Counted from the stretch's first letter, positions 1-7,209 are shown. The stretch: 16,659 nucleotides of DNA from Oceanospirillaceae bacterium UBA2001 (GCA_002335115.1 DDCR01000158.1:1-16659), one strand, 5' to 3'. Program-made: numbers and translations. The notes: generated by a model not told the origin, from the letters alone.

Positions 1-290
1 TGATAGCTTTCAGACTGTAACCTAGACACATGCAGCACGGCCAGCATGGGCGCTGACACATAACTCAAGACCTGAAGCCATCCAAAACCTGCGTATGGCC
101 CAGCAGGCGATAAACCCCCTAAGGTGTTCAATGCGCCTGGCCATAGTGCCCAGAAGTTTAAAAAATTATTAAGTAAAAAGATAACTGTGGCATACACCAC
201 TGTAAAAGCAACACTACGCAGCAGCAAATCTGGCTTATGTAACCTGTTAGAGGAACTCAATGGCGTCAAAAGGCTAGACGAGTGTTGCAT
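1..290 (-). CDS. membrane protein N-terminus, probable TRAP transporter small permease (DctQ-like), partial
   Basis: This reading frame is open from an ATG at 290 to the window edge, giving 96 complete codons; the rest of the gene is outside. After a Ser-rich N-terminus of about 20 residues there is a hydrophobic stretch near residues 28-42 (SVAFTVVYATVIFLL), then a Trp/Asn-rich loop (NNFLNFWALWPG) and a second hydrophobic stretch near residues 74-88. This fits a multi-spanning inner membrane protein. It lies directly downstream of a TRAP substrate-binding protein on the same strand, where dctQ is normally found, so the small membrane subunit is the best guess. That assignment rests on position and hydrophobicity, not on a recognised motif. 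The ribosome binding site is weak, and an in-frame GTG four codons upstream is an alternative start. Confidence 0.55.
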   Translation of the reverse strand, partial: MQHSSSLLTPLSSSNRLHKPDLLLRSVAFTVVYATVIFLLNNFLNFWALWPGALNTLGGLSPAGPYAGFGWLQVLSYVSAPMLAVLHVSRLQSESY

Positions 291-342
291 GCTTAAAACC
301 ACTAGCGTAGAAAATAGTAATGATGGGTAGAAAATAGGGTAA

Positions 343-370
343 ACCTACCCCCAACTAATTTGGGGTAGGT
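343..370 (-). terminator. hairpin between dctP and the downstream permease gene
   Basis: ACCTACCCC (343-351) and GGGGTAGGT (362-370) form a perfect 9-bp stem with a 10-nt loop, starting 17 nt after the dctP stop codon in the transcribed (minus) direction. No U-run follows the stem, so it is unlikely to be an efficient intrinsic terminator. Hairpins here in binding-protein operons commonly protect the upstream mRNA or attenuate read-through, so that the periplasmic protein is made in excess over the permease. That role is inference. Confidence 0.45.
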
Positions 371-387
371 ATACCTAGTTACAGCAA

Positions 388-1482
388 TTAACCGCCTAGA
401 GCGCGGTTACGTTGTTGTAGATACGCTTGGTCAGAAATTTCCGCCCATGCACCGATGTCGGCCCGCGCTGTAGCAAAACTCTGATGAATACGATTAGCTA
501 GATCACTATGCTCTTGAACTTCTGCGAACACTTCTTCAGAAGCTTCAGCAAAACCATCGTATATGTCATCGTTGAACTGGCGTAACTTAACCCCTTGGTC
601 ATTGATCAAGCGCTTCAGTGCGGCACCGTTCTTGTAGTTGTACTCTGACATCATGACGTCGTTTTCCATAGAAGAAGCGGCTTCAATCATCATTTGATCA
701 GACTTGCTCAAACCATCCCACCAGGTCTTGTTCATACCACAGGCTAACATAGCACCTGGCTCATGCATGCCTGGGTAATAGTAGAACTTGGCCGCTTCGT
801 AGAACTTCATTATTTCATCGTTCCAAGGTCCAACCCACTCAGTGGCGTCGATTGATCCTGAAATAAGGTTTTCATAAATCTGACCACCAGGTAACGACAC
901 TGGAGAGCCACCTAGCTTAGCCAGTACATCGCCGCCAAGTCCTGGCATACGCATCTTCAAACCCTTGAAGTCGTCTACGCTGTTCATTTCTTTACGGAAC
1001 CAGCCACCCATTTGGACGCCTGTATTGCCACACATCAGGCCTTTCAGGCCGTAGTCTGCGCCCAACTCATCCCATAATTCTTGACCACCACCAAAGCGAA
1101 TCCATGCGTTCATCTCGGTATAAGTTAGGCCAAAAGGAACTGAGGTGAAGTAAGCCCAGCCTGGGTGTTTACCTTTCCAGTAATATTCCGCACCGTGATA
1201 CATCTGAGCATTGCCAGAAGCCACCTCATCGAACGAGTCAAAGGCCTTAACACGCTCGCCTGCAGCGTAATAAGTCACTTGGATGCGACCATCACTCATG
1301 TCACTTAAACGCTTAGCAAAACGCTGAGCACCTGTACCTAAACCTGGGAAATCTCTACCCCATGTTGCTACCATAGCGATTTCTACACGTTCTTTAGCTA
1401 TAGCAGGCGCGGCGATAGTAGAAGCTGCTGCCACTCCACCTAAACCAACTAAGCCTTTCTTCAATATTTCACGTCTTTGCAT
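388..1482 (-). CDS. dctP: TRAP transporter substrate-binding protein, TakP/DctP family
   Basis: This is the periplasmic receptor of a tripartite (TRAP) secondary transporter, which hands a carboxylate to the DctQM membrane subunits. It has 364 residues, usual for the family. It begins with a twin-arginine-type signal (RREILKK followed by a hydrophobic Gly/Ala stretch and APAIAKE, cleavage near residue 30), suggesting folded export by Tat. The TakP signatures are clear: GLKMRMPGLGG around residues 175-184 with the carboxylate-binding Arg178, and SIDATEWVGPWND around 210-222. Gln157, Glu215 and Trp216 sit where TakP of Rhodobacter sphaeroides coordinates its cation and 2-oxoacid. The ligand is therefore probably a 2-oxoacid or similar monocarboxylate, though sequence alone cannot fix it. 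A GGAG element about 10 nt upstream supports the start at 1482. The next gene downstream is a probable permease subunit. Confidence 0.9.
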   Translation of the reverse strand: MQRREILKKGLVGLGGVAAASTIAAPAIAKERVEIAMVATWGRDFPGLGTGAQRFAKRLSDMSDGRIQVTYYAAGERVKAFDSFDEVASGNAQMYHGAEYYWKGKHPGWAYFTSVPFGLTYTEMNAWIRFGGGQELWDELGADYGLKGLMCGNTGVQMGGWFRKEMNSVDDFKGLKMRMPGLGGDVLAKLGGSPVSLPGGQIYENLISGSIDATEWVGPWNDEIMKFYEAAKFYYYPGMHEPGAMLACGMNKTWWDGLSKSDQMMIEAASSMENDVMMSEYNYKNGAALKRLINDQGVKLRQFNDDIYDGFAEASEEVFAEVQEHSDLANRIHQSFATARADIGAWAEISDQAYLQQRNRALGG

Positions 1483-1578
1483 TTCCGTAATCTCCAGTAT
1501 TGTTTTTATAAGGCTAGACTATCACAAAGTAACTCACCCATAACGATGAAATTTACCTTATCTGTGGTTACAATAGGT

Positions 1579-1600
1579 GTTAAATTAACGCTGATTTAAC
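1579..1600. promoter_or_regulatory. 22-bp dyad, candidate operator between dctP and uvrD
   Basis: GTTAAAT (1579-1585) and ATTTAAC (1594-1600) are perfect inverted 7-mers separated by 8 bp, about 100 bp upstream of the dctP start. The size and spacing suit a dimeric transcription factor. I cannot name the regulator; control of the TRAP operon is inferred from proximity. The sequence is AT-rich, so chance is a real alternative. Confidence 0.3.
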
Positions 1601-1655
1601 CTAAAACTTACCCTAGCGCGAATTAACATACGCTTTTAGTCTTGGGCTCGCAACT

Positions 1656-1724
1656 AGACATATGTCTTGTGGTCAGATCAGTTGACCTGTTCTTCGTAGA
1701 TTTAATTTAGGCCAAAGTTAGGCC
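1656..1724. repeat. cluster of short dyads and direct repeats upstream of uvrD
   Basis: Three elements sit close together. AGACATATGTCT (1656-1667) is a perfect 12-bp palindrome. GGTCA (1671-1675) and TGACC (1683-1687) are inverted arms 7 bp apart. TTAGGCC occurs twice (1707-1713 and 1718-1724) with an 11-bp period, about one helical turn. Together they occupy the likely uvrD promoter region. None matches the gammaproteobacterial LexA box (CTGT-N8-ACAG). A regulatory role is inferred from position only. Confidence 0.35.
1682..1711 (+). promoter_or_regulatory. uvrD: weak candidate promoter for uvrD
   Basis: TTGACC at 1682-1687 matches the sigma-70 -35 consensus at 5 of 6 positions. The possible -10 elements are poor: TTTAGG at 1706-1711 has 18-bp spacing with 3 of 6 matches, and TAATTT at 1703-1708 has 15-bp spacing. 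The -35 overlaps the right arm of the 1671-1687 dyad, so a bound regulator there could block RNA polymerase. Confidence 0.25.
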
Positions 1725-1752
1725 CGCACTCACACACCACATGGACACGATA

Positions 1753-3978
1753 ATGGATGTTTCTCGCCTTTTAGACGAACTCAACGACTCTCAGCGCGAG
1801 GCCGTTGCGGCTCCTGAAGAAAACCTGCTTATTTTGGCTGGTGCTGGTAGTGGAAAGACCCGCGTGCTGGTGCACCGAATAGCATGGTTAATTGAAGCTG
1901 AGAATATTTCTCCTTGGTCTATTATGGCGGTGACCTTCACTAATAAGGCAGCTCGTGAAATGCGCGCCCGCATCGAAAACCTAATGGGCTTGGACACGAC
2001 ACAATTATGGGTAGGCACCTTTCATGGTTTGGCCCATCGACTGCTGCGCCGCCACTGGCAAGAAGCAGGATTACAACAACAATTTCAAATTTTGGACAGT
2101 GATGACCAGCTGAGTATTCTAAAACGCTTGTGTAAAGAGATGCAGTTAGACGAGAGTCGGTGGCCTGTGCGCCAGTTTCAACACTTTATCAACGGCTGCA
2201 AAGACGAAGGCAAGCGTCCGCAGCACATAGAAACTCAGGGTGACTTTCAGCTCGATACACAGGTCAAAGTGTATGCTGCATACCATCAGGCTTGTGAGCG
2301 TGCTGGATTAGTCGATTTTGGTGAACTACTGCTGCGCTGCCATGAGTTATGGCTTAATAATAGAGCCTTGCTAGCGCATTACCAAGGCCGCTTTAAACAC
2401 CTTTTGGTAGATGAGTTCCAAGATACTAACACCATCCAATATGCATGGTTGCGAGTGCTCTCAGGCTCTGCTGCAAAGGTCATGGCAGTGGGAGATGACG
2501 ACCAATCTATTTATGGATGGCGAGGTGCAAAAATAGAAAATATTCAACACTTCGAACGGGATTTTGGCAATGCCATTACCGTGCGCTTGGAACAAAACTA
2601 CCGTTCTACAGGCACCATACTTAAAGCCGCCAATGGGTTGATTTCTAATAATAGCGGTCGACTTGGTAAAAACCTATGGACTGATGGAAATGATGGCGAA
2701 CCCATTTCTTTATACGCCGCATTTAATGAAATGGATGAAGCGCGCTTTATTGTGGATCAAATTGACCAGTGGCAAAAAGACGGTGGTATGCGCGCTGAAT
2801 GTGCCATTTTATATCGCTCCAACGCCCAATCTCGAGTCTTGGAAGAAGCCTTGATTCGTGCTCAGATGCCTTATCGCATTTATGGTGGCCAGCGATTTTA
2901 TGATCGTTTGGAAATTCGAAACGCCCTAGCTTACTTGAGGCTGATCAAAAATCGTAACGACGATGCGGCCATGGAACGCGTGTTTAACGTACCCACACGA
3001 GGCGTGGGAGCCGCCACAGTTGCTAAGATCCGGCAAAATGCTCGGGCTGAAGGTTGCTCCATGTGGGATAGCACACAGCAAATTATTACTCAAAACGAAC
3101 TACCTACGCGCGCTCACAACGCCATTGATAGTTACGTTAAACTCATTAATCGTTTGGATGAAGAAACCAGCGAAGCCCTATTACACGATATGGTAGACCT
3201 TGTGATCCAACAGTCAGGTCTCATTCAACATCACCTGAAAGAAAAAGGTGAGAAGGCGCAAACTCGTATTGATAACCTGATGGAGTTGGTTAGTGCCGCC
3301 AAAGGATTTGCCAGCACTTGGAATCCCGCCCAAGAGAGTGATGACCCCGACTCAGAGTTAGATCCAGTCGCAACAACACCGCTCGCAGCCATGCTCGACC
3401 AAGCCGCACTGGATGCAGGCGAGCAGCAAGCTGATGAGTCAGAAGACAGTGTACAGTTAATGACTTTACACTCGGCTAAAGGCCTGGAATTTCCAATGGT
3501 CTTTTTAGGGGGTGTAGAGGAAGGTTTATTTCCACACAAAATGTCTTTGGAAGAAGGCGACCGTTTAGAAGAAGAGCGCCGTTTGTGCTATGTGGGCATC
3601 ACCCGCGCCATGCAACGTTTATTTATTACCTATGCCGAAAGCCGCCGTTTACATGGTCAAGATACGTTTAACCGCCCCTCACGCTTTATTGGGGAAATAC
3701 CTGAAGGCTTAATGAATGAAGTGCGTCTTAAATCCAGCATTAGCCGCCCAGTCACTTCAAGGCCCTCGCCCACAAGACAATATGACCGCTGGGGGCGGCA
3801 TCAAGAACTTGAAACCCCAGTAGTGGCTTTGGGACAAAACGTGCGACACCCATTATTTGGCATAGGCACCGTGGTTAATGCTGAGGGTTCTGGCCCCCAA
3901 GCAAGAGTGCAAGTGAACTTTGAAAACGATGGCAGTAAGTGGCTAGTCCTAGCCTATGCAAAATTAGAAAACCTATAG
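1753..3978 (+). CDS. uvrD: DNA helicase II, UvrD
   Basis: UvrD is the superfamily 1A 3'-5' helicase that removes UvrC and the damaged oligonucleotide in nucleotide excision repair, unwinds the nicked strand in methyl-directed mismatch repair, and strips RecA from DNA. The protein is close to E. coli UvrD throughout: Walker A GAGSGKT at residues 30-36, TFTNKAAREM, the TFHGLAHRLLR motif, Walker B VDEFQDT at 219-225, GDDDQSIYGWRGA, QNYRS, LHSAKGLEFP and VGITRAMQ. The C-terminus carries the Tudor-like RNA polymerase-binding domain (GQNVRHPLFGIGTVVN to the end). I prefer the second ATG (1753) because MDVSRLLDELND aligns with the E. coli start MDVSYLLDSLND; an in-frame ATG at 1741 adds four residues. 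Neither start has a strong ribosome binding site. I found no LexA box. selO follows 9 nt downstream. Confidence 0.97.
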   Translation: MDVSRLLDELNDSQREAVAAPEENLLILAGAGSGKTRVLVHRIAWLIEAENISPWSIMAVTFTNKAAREMRARIENLMGLDTTQLWVGTFHGLAHRLLRRHWQEAGLQQQFQILDSDDQLSILKRLCKEMQLDESRWPVRQFQHFINGCKDEGKRPQHIETQGDFQLDTQVKVYAAYHQACERAGLVDFGELLLRCHELWLNNRALLAHYQGRFKHLLVDEFQDTNTIQYAWLRVLSGSAAKVMAVGDDDQSIYGWRGAKIENIQHFERDFGNAITVRLEQNYRSTGTILKAANGLISNNSGRLGKNLWTDGNDGEPISLYAAFNEMDEARFIVDQIDQWQKDGGMRAECAILYRSNAQSRVLEEALIRAQMPYRIYGGQRFYDRLEIRNALAYLRLIKNRNDDAAMERVFNVPTRGVGAATVAKIRQNARAEGCSMWDSTQQIITQNELPTRAHNAIDSYVKLINRLDEETSEALLHDMVDLVIQQSGLIQHHLKEKGEKAQTRIDNLMELVSAAKGFASTWNPAQESDDPDSELDPVATTPLAAMLDQAALDAGEQQADESEDSVQLMTLHSAKGLEFPMVFLGGVEEGLFPHKMSLEEGDRLEEERRLCYVGITRAMQRLFITYAESRRLHGQDTFNRPSRFIGEIPEGLMNEVRLKSSISRPVTSRPSPTRQYDRWGRHQELETPVVALGQNVRHPLFGIGTVVNAEGSGPQARVQVNFENDGSKWLVLAYAKLENL

Positions 3979-3987
3979 GTATAGAAC

Positions 3988-5481
3988 ATGACAACCCCAG
4001 CGACAGCCACCAGCCCCACATTTGACACTACATTTGCAAGCTTGCCAGAACGTTTTTACAGCTATACACAACCCGTTTCTGTGACCCTTGCAGCACCCAT
4101 TATCAGTAACCCAATACTAGCCAAGGCACTCGGCATTGATCTCCAATGGCTCACCTCTGATGAGGCTTTGCAAGTCCTTGTTGGCAACCAAACGGCTATG
4201 GGCTCAGCGCCCATGGCACAGGCTTATGCCGGCCACCAATTTGGCTCATTTAACCCTCAATTAGGTGATGGCAGAGCGCACTTATTAGGCGAAATAGTAG
4301 CCCCAGACGGACAACGTTTTGACCTACAGCTGAAAGGTTCTGGGCCTACACCCTATTCCAGACGGGGCGATGGTCGCTCACCTTTAGGGCCCGTTATACG
4401 GGAGTACCTTTTAAGCGAGGCCATGGCTGCTTTACAGGTGCCTACCACCCGCAGCCTTGCCGCTATCGCTACAGGTGAAACTGTAATGCGCCAAAGCCCT
4501 GCACCTGGCGCCGTATTGACGCGTATTGCCCCCAGTCATATTCGTGTGGGTAGCTTTGAATATTTTGCGATGCAAGGGGATGAGGAAGGCGTTAAAACCC
4601 TTGCAGATTACTGCCTTAAACGCCATTTCTCCCACTTGGTTGATGCTCCTCAACCCTACTTATCATTACTTAATGCGGTCATAGAACGCCAAGCTAAATT
4701 GATTGCTCAATGGCAAGGTTTTGGCTTTATTCATGGCGTAATGAATACCGACAACATGCTTATTTGTGGAGCCACAGTTGACTATGGTCCCTGTGCATTT
4801 ATGGATCAGTTTGACCCAGACCAAGTGTTTAGTTCCATCGATCGGCAAGGCCGTTATCGTTATAATCAGCAGCCTGGTATTGGTCAATGGAACCTGACAC
4901 GGCTAGCACAAGCACTTCTGCCATTGCTACACACAGACAGTGAGCAAGCCTTAGCAGACGCCCAACAAGCACTCGACAACTATGTAAAGCACTATGTTGC
5001 CGCTTATCAGGCCGTCATGAGTAACAAGCTGGGCATGAGTCAGCCACAAGAAGGGGACCAAGCCCTCACTGAAGAACTATTCGCCATCATGGCTGAGCAT
5101 AAAATAGATTTCACTTTGGGTTTTAGGTATTTGGTAGACCAGATCGCCACACCAACAGAGCATGTAGCCCTTGGAGCCGCATTTATTGCCCCCCAAGCAT
5201 TCGTGGTGTGGCAACGTCAATGGCAGCAGCGCCTAACCCAAGACCCACAAAGCCAAGCAGAGCGTTATCAACAAATGAAGCGGGCTAATCCAGCATATAT
5301 TGCTCGCAACCATCAAGTAGAGCTGGCCATAAGAGCGGCAGAAGACCAAGGTGACTATGAGCCCTTTTATGCGTTACTCAAAATCTTACAAGCACCTTAT
5401 GATTACCAACTAGAATTAATCACTTATGCCCTAGCCCCAACACCTGATGAAATGGTGAAACAGACCTTTTGTGGTACTTAA
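3988..5481 (+). CDS. selO: protein adenylyltransferase SelO (YdiU/UPF0061 family)
   Basis: SelO is a pseudokinase-fold enzyme that transfers AMP from ATP to Ser, Thr or Tyr of proteins, with reported roles in the oxidative stress response. The 497-residue length is typical. Visible family motifs are AGHQFGSFNPQLGDGRA around 81-97, LQLKGSGPTPYSRRGDGRS around 114-131 (nucleotide binding, with Lys116), VIREYLLSEAM around 136-145, and HGVMNTDNM at 249-257 followed by DYGPCAFMD at 265-273, which hold the Asn and Asp residues for metal binding and catalysis. The C-terminal FCGT ending is the cysteine version of the tail that carries selenocysteine in animal SelO. The gene starts 9 nt after uvrD, with only a weak AGG upstream, so co-transcription and perhaps coupling with uvrD are likely. 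It converges on dtd. Confidence 0.96.
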   Translation: MTTPATATSPTFDTTFASLPERFYSYTQPVSVTLAAPIISNPILAKALGIDLQWLTSDEALQVLVGNQTAMGSAPMAQAYAGHQFGSFNPQLGDGRAHLLGEIVAPDGQRFDLQLKGSGPTPYSRRGDGRSPLGPVIREYLLSEAMAALQVPTTRSLAAIATGETVMRQSPAPGAVLTRIAPSHIRVGSFEYFAMQGDEEGVKTLADYCLKRHFSHLVDAPQPYLSLLNAVIERQAKLIAQWQGFGFIHGVMNTDNMLICGATVDYGPCAFMDQFDPDQVFSSIDRQGRYRYNQQPGIGQWNLTRLAQALLPLLHTDSEQALADAQQALDNYVKHYVAAYQAVMSNKLGMSQPQEGDQALTEELFAIMAEHKIDFTLGFRYLVDQIATPTEHVALGAAFIAPQAFVVWQRQWQQRLTQDPQSQAERYQQMKRANPAYIARNHQVELAIRAAEDQGDYEPFYALLKILQAPYDYQLELITYALAPTPDEMVKQTFCGT

Positions 5482-5508
5482 TAATGCTTTATTTTAAGGC
5501 TTTGTGCG

Positions 5509-5533
5509 TGCTCTTTTTATAAGCTGTAGAGCA
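5509..5533. terminator. weak hairpin in the selO-dtd convergent gap
   Basis: TGCTCT (5509-5514) and AGAGCA (5528-5533) form a 6-bp stem with a 13-nt loop, between the ends of two convergent genes. Neither side has a proper U-run, so it is at best a weak bidirectional terminator. I found nothing better in the 138-nt gap. Confidence 0.2.
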
Positions 5534-5619
5534 TTCAATACGAAGTCATGGCTTTAGCGCTTCAATTGGGACACAGATGGGCTCTTCATTTTAAGTGTTA
5601 ACAAATTGGTGGGCGATAC

Positions 5620-6054
5620 TTAGACTTCCAGCATAAAGGTGACTGGCCCATCATTAGTGAGACTGACCTGCATATCGGCACCAAATTGCCCCGTAGCCAG
5701 AGTAATTGATTGCTCGGCTTGAGCAACAAAGTAATCGTATATTTGTTCACCAAGGGCGGGCGGTGCCGCACTCGAAAAGCCTGGCCTTAAGCCCTTTTTG
5801 GTGTCGGCGACCAAGGTAAATTGACTAATAACTAAAAGACTGCCAGCCACTTGTTGTACATTGTTATTCATTTTTCCAAGCTCATCACTAAAAAAGCGAT
5901 AGTGCAGCACTTTATGCAACAACTGATCGGCTTTGGCAAAGTTATCGTCCTTATCCACCCCCAAAAGCAACAGTATGCCATGATCGATTTGGCCTATACA
6001 TTCGCCGTTAACTTCTACCTTGGCTTGAGTAACACGCTGCATGAGGGCTTTCAT
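5620..6054 (-). CDS. dtd: D-aminoacyl-tRNA deacylase
   Basis: Dtd hydrolyses D-amino acids (such as D-Tyr) and mischarged glycine from tRNA, a cytoplasmic proofreading step that keeps D-residues out of proteins. The length of 144 residues is standard. The start MKALMQRVTQAKV matches the family N-terminus. The active-site motifs are present: SQFTL at 77-81, KKGLRPGFSSAA at 86-97 and GPVT at 136-139, the cross-subunit Gly-cisPro element used for chiral selection. The ATG overlaps the stop codon of the upstream DUF1989 gene (ATGA, 4 nt), so its translation is probably coupled. In Pseudomonas, dtd lies next to pip; here two genes lie between them. Confidence 0.97.
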   Translation of the reverse strand: MKALMQRVTQAKVEVNGECIGQIDHGILLLLGVDKDDNFAKADQLLHKVLHYRFFSDELGKMNNNVQQVAGSLLVISQFTLVADTKKGLRPGFSSAAPPALGEQIYDYFVAQAEQSITLATGQFGADMQVSLTNDGPVTFMLEV

Positions 6055-6923
6055 GATGTTTGATCTACTCCATGACGGCGGCTATAGCCATTGGTATTCG
6101 GACTTGACCAGCCCACTAAAGCTTTTCGTAGAGGTTTATATATATCGACCTTAAGGGGATAACACTTGGAAGTATCACTAGAATGTTCACTACTGCAATC
6201 CCCCCCTGGGCAAGCAGATAGGGCACCTAGCAAGTCAATTTCAGCAAATAGTGTTAAGTGATCCCCTGGTCTTACCGGACTGGCTTTCATAAAATATTGA
6301 TGGGTGTCATGGCTAAACCCGGTGCACATAAACACATTTAATACATCGTGCACCATAGGTTCTACGTCATCTAAATCGAGTTGGGTATGATCTAACATGG
6401 CCCGTGTAAGGTTAGAGTGACAACAATAGTGGTATTCATCTTGTCCCAGGGCTTGATTGGTGTAGGGGTCACAACGGGTGCCGATGACGTCATGCACACT
6501 GCCACCAAACTGGTCCCAGCCATACCAATCGAGGGTATCATCTATGACCGTGGCCATCGGTCTTAAATAAGGCAGATTGCTCCACAAGCGATCACCAGTA
6601 CTGACATGTGTGCCGTGCAATGCACGGGTTTTGCCACTAAAAAAACGCTCCTTAAGGTTGTCTTTGTGCCACAAGTTTAAGTCGCCTACTTGGGGGCCTT
6701 CTACACTAATGATACGAAACACATGGCCTGCAGGCACCACAAAACTGCGCGCATCTCTAGCAGGGATGGTGATGCTATCAACCAACTGCATACTCTGTTG
6801 CAGATTGTTATAAAAGGGCTTGTCATAGGGAGGCAGAGTGTCATTGGGATAGCAAACCACCGGCTCTATATCTAAGCGTTGTTGGGCATCCAATGGGGGT
6901 GCGTGCTGGGGGGTGTTTTTCAT
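6051..6923 (-). CDS. DUF1989 family protein (urea carboxylase-associated / carboxyguanidine deiminase-like fold)
   Basis: The 290-residue protein carries a DUF1989 domain. Family landmarks are VPAGHVFRIISVEGPQVGDL around 63-82, the TRALHGTHVSTGDRLWSN region around 99-116, HDVIGTRCDP around 144-153, CCHSNLTRAM around 167-176, NVFM at 196-199, PVRPGDHLTLFAEIDLLGALSACPGGDC around 216-243. Conserved Cys/His positions, including Cys151, Cys168 and Cys238, suggest a metal or catalytic site. Characterised relatives CgdA/CgdB form carboxyguanidine deiminase next to urea carboxylase, but no urea carboxylase is seen here and only one copy is present, so the substrate is unknown. I chose the ATG at 6923 because the 16 residues upstream look non-coding; an in-frame ATG at 6971 is possible. 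The stop overlaps the dtd start (ATGA). Confidence 0.85.
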   Translation of the reverse strand: MKNTPQHAPPLDAQQRLDIEPVVCYPNDTLPPYDKPFYNNLQQSMQLVDSITIPARDARSFVVPAGHVFRIISVEGPQVGDLNLWHKDNLKERFFSGKTRALHGTHVSTGDRLWSNLPYLRPMATVIDDTLDWYGWDQFGGSVHDVIGTRCDPYTNQALGQDEYHYCCHSNLTRAMLDHTQLDLDDVEPMVHDVLNVFMCTGFSHDTHQYFMKASPVRPGDHLTLFAEIDLLGALSACPGGDCSSEHSSDTSKCYPLKVDIYKPLRKALVGWSSPNTNGYSRRHGVDQTS

Positions 6924-7006
6924 GGTGGGGCCTTTTTTAATTTGCCTGCCTAAGCATGCTTGAGTGCACATTCACGAGTGCCTTGAAACCACTCATTACT
7001 CTAGTG

Positions 7007-7159
7007 TTAAATATCTAATTTGGCTTCAGATTTACAACGTTGTGAGCAATAGCGAATGTTCGCCCAATCACGCGCCCATTTTTTTCGCCACGCATATGGC
7101 TTGTTGCATGTCTGACAAATTTTTTGCGGCAAGTCGCCCTTTTTTACCATTTTCGCCAT
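7007..7159 (-). CDS. DUF2256 small zinc-ribbon-like protein
   Basis: This 50-residue ORF is short but recognisable as DUF2256. It contains two CxxC-like pairs, ICQTC near residues 14-18 (Cys15, Cys18) and RYCSQRC near 36-42 (Cys38, Cys42), flanking the basic/aromatic core PYAWRKKWARDWANI at 21-35. The cysteines suggest a structural zinc site, and the Arg/Lys-rich core suggests nucleic acid contact; both are inference and no function is known to me. DUF2256 genes are often seen near photolyase/cryptochrome genes, but none is present here. The start codon follows an AGGATGAGAG stretch that can serve as ribosome binding site. It lies between pip and the DUF1989 gene on the same strand with gaps of about 84 nt on each side. 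Confidence 0.85.
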   Translation of the reverse strand: MAKMVKKGDLPQKICQTCNKPYAWRKKWARDWANIRYCSQRCKSEAKLDI

Positions 7160-7194
7160 CTTGCTCTCATCCTGTTCAACACTTAACTGGGTCT

Positions 7195-7209
7195 ACCTCT
7201 AATTGAGGT
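7195..7209. repeat. short hairpin or dyad in the pip-DUF2256 gap
   Basis: ACCTC (7195-7199) and GAGGT (7205-7209) are inverted 5-mers around TAATT, about 35 bp upstream of the DUF2256 start and after the pip stop. It could be a small operator or an mRNA hairpin. No U-run follows it, so it is not a convincing terminator. Confidence 0.2.

Noticed and set aside
124..330. Plus-strand 68-codon frame at the left edge
   Set aside because: It lies antisense to a hydrophobic minus-strand frame that makes sense as a TRAP permease start. The plus-strand product has no recognisable features and no ribosome binding site.
1483..1752. LexA (SOS) box upstream of uvrD
   Set aside because: CTGT occurs (near 1562 and 1687) but is not followed by ACAG after 8 bases. 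Nothing close to the gammaproteobacterial consensus is present.
1741..1752. Upstream ATG as the uvrD start
   Set aside because: The second ATG aligns exactly with the E. coli UvrD N-terminus, and the extra four residues have no better ribosome binding site.
3231..3539. Minus-strand 102-codon frame within uvrD
   Set aside because: It is antisense to conserved UvrD motifs (LHSAKGLEF) and has low-complexity Ser/Ala content typical of a shadow frame.
6964..7206. Plus-strand 80-codon frame upstream of the DUF1989 gene
   Set aside because: It is the shadow of the minus-strand DUF2256 gene, whose cysteine pattern is clear.
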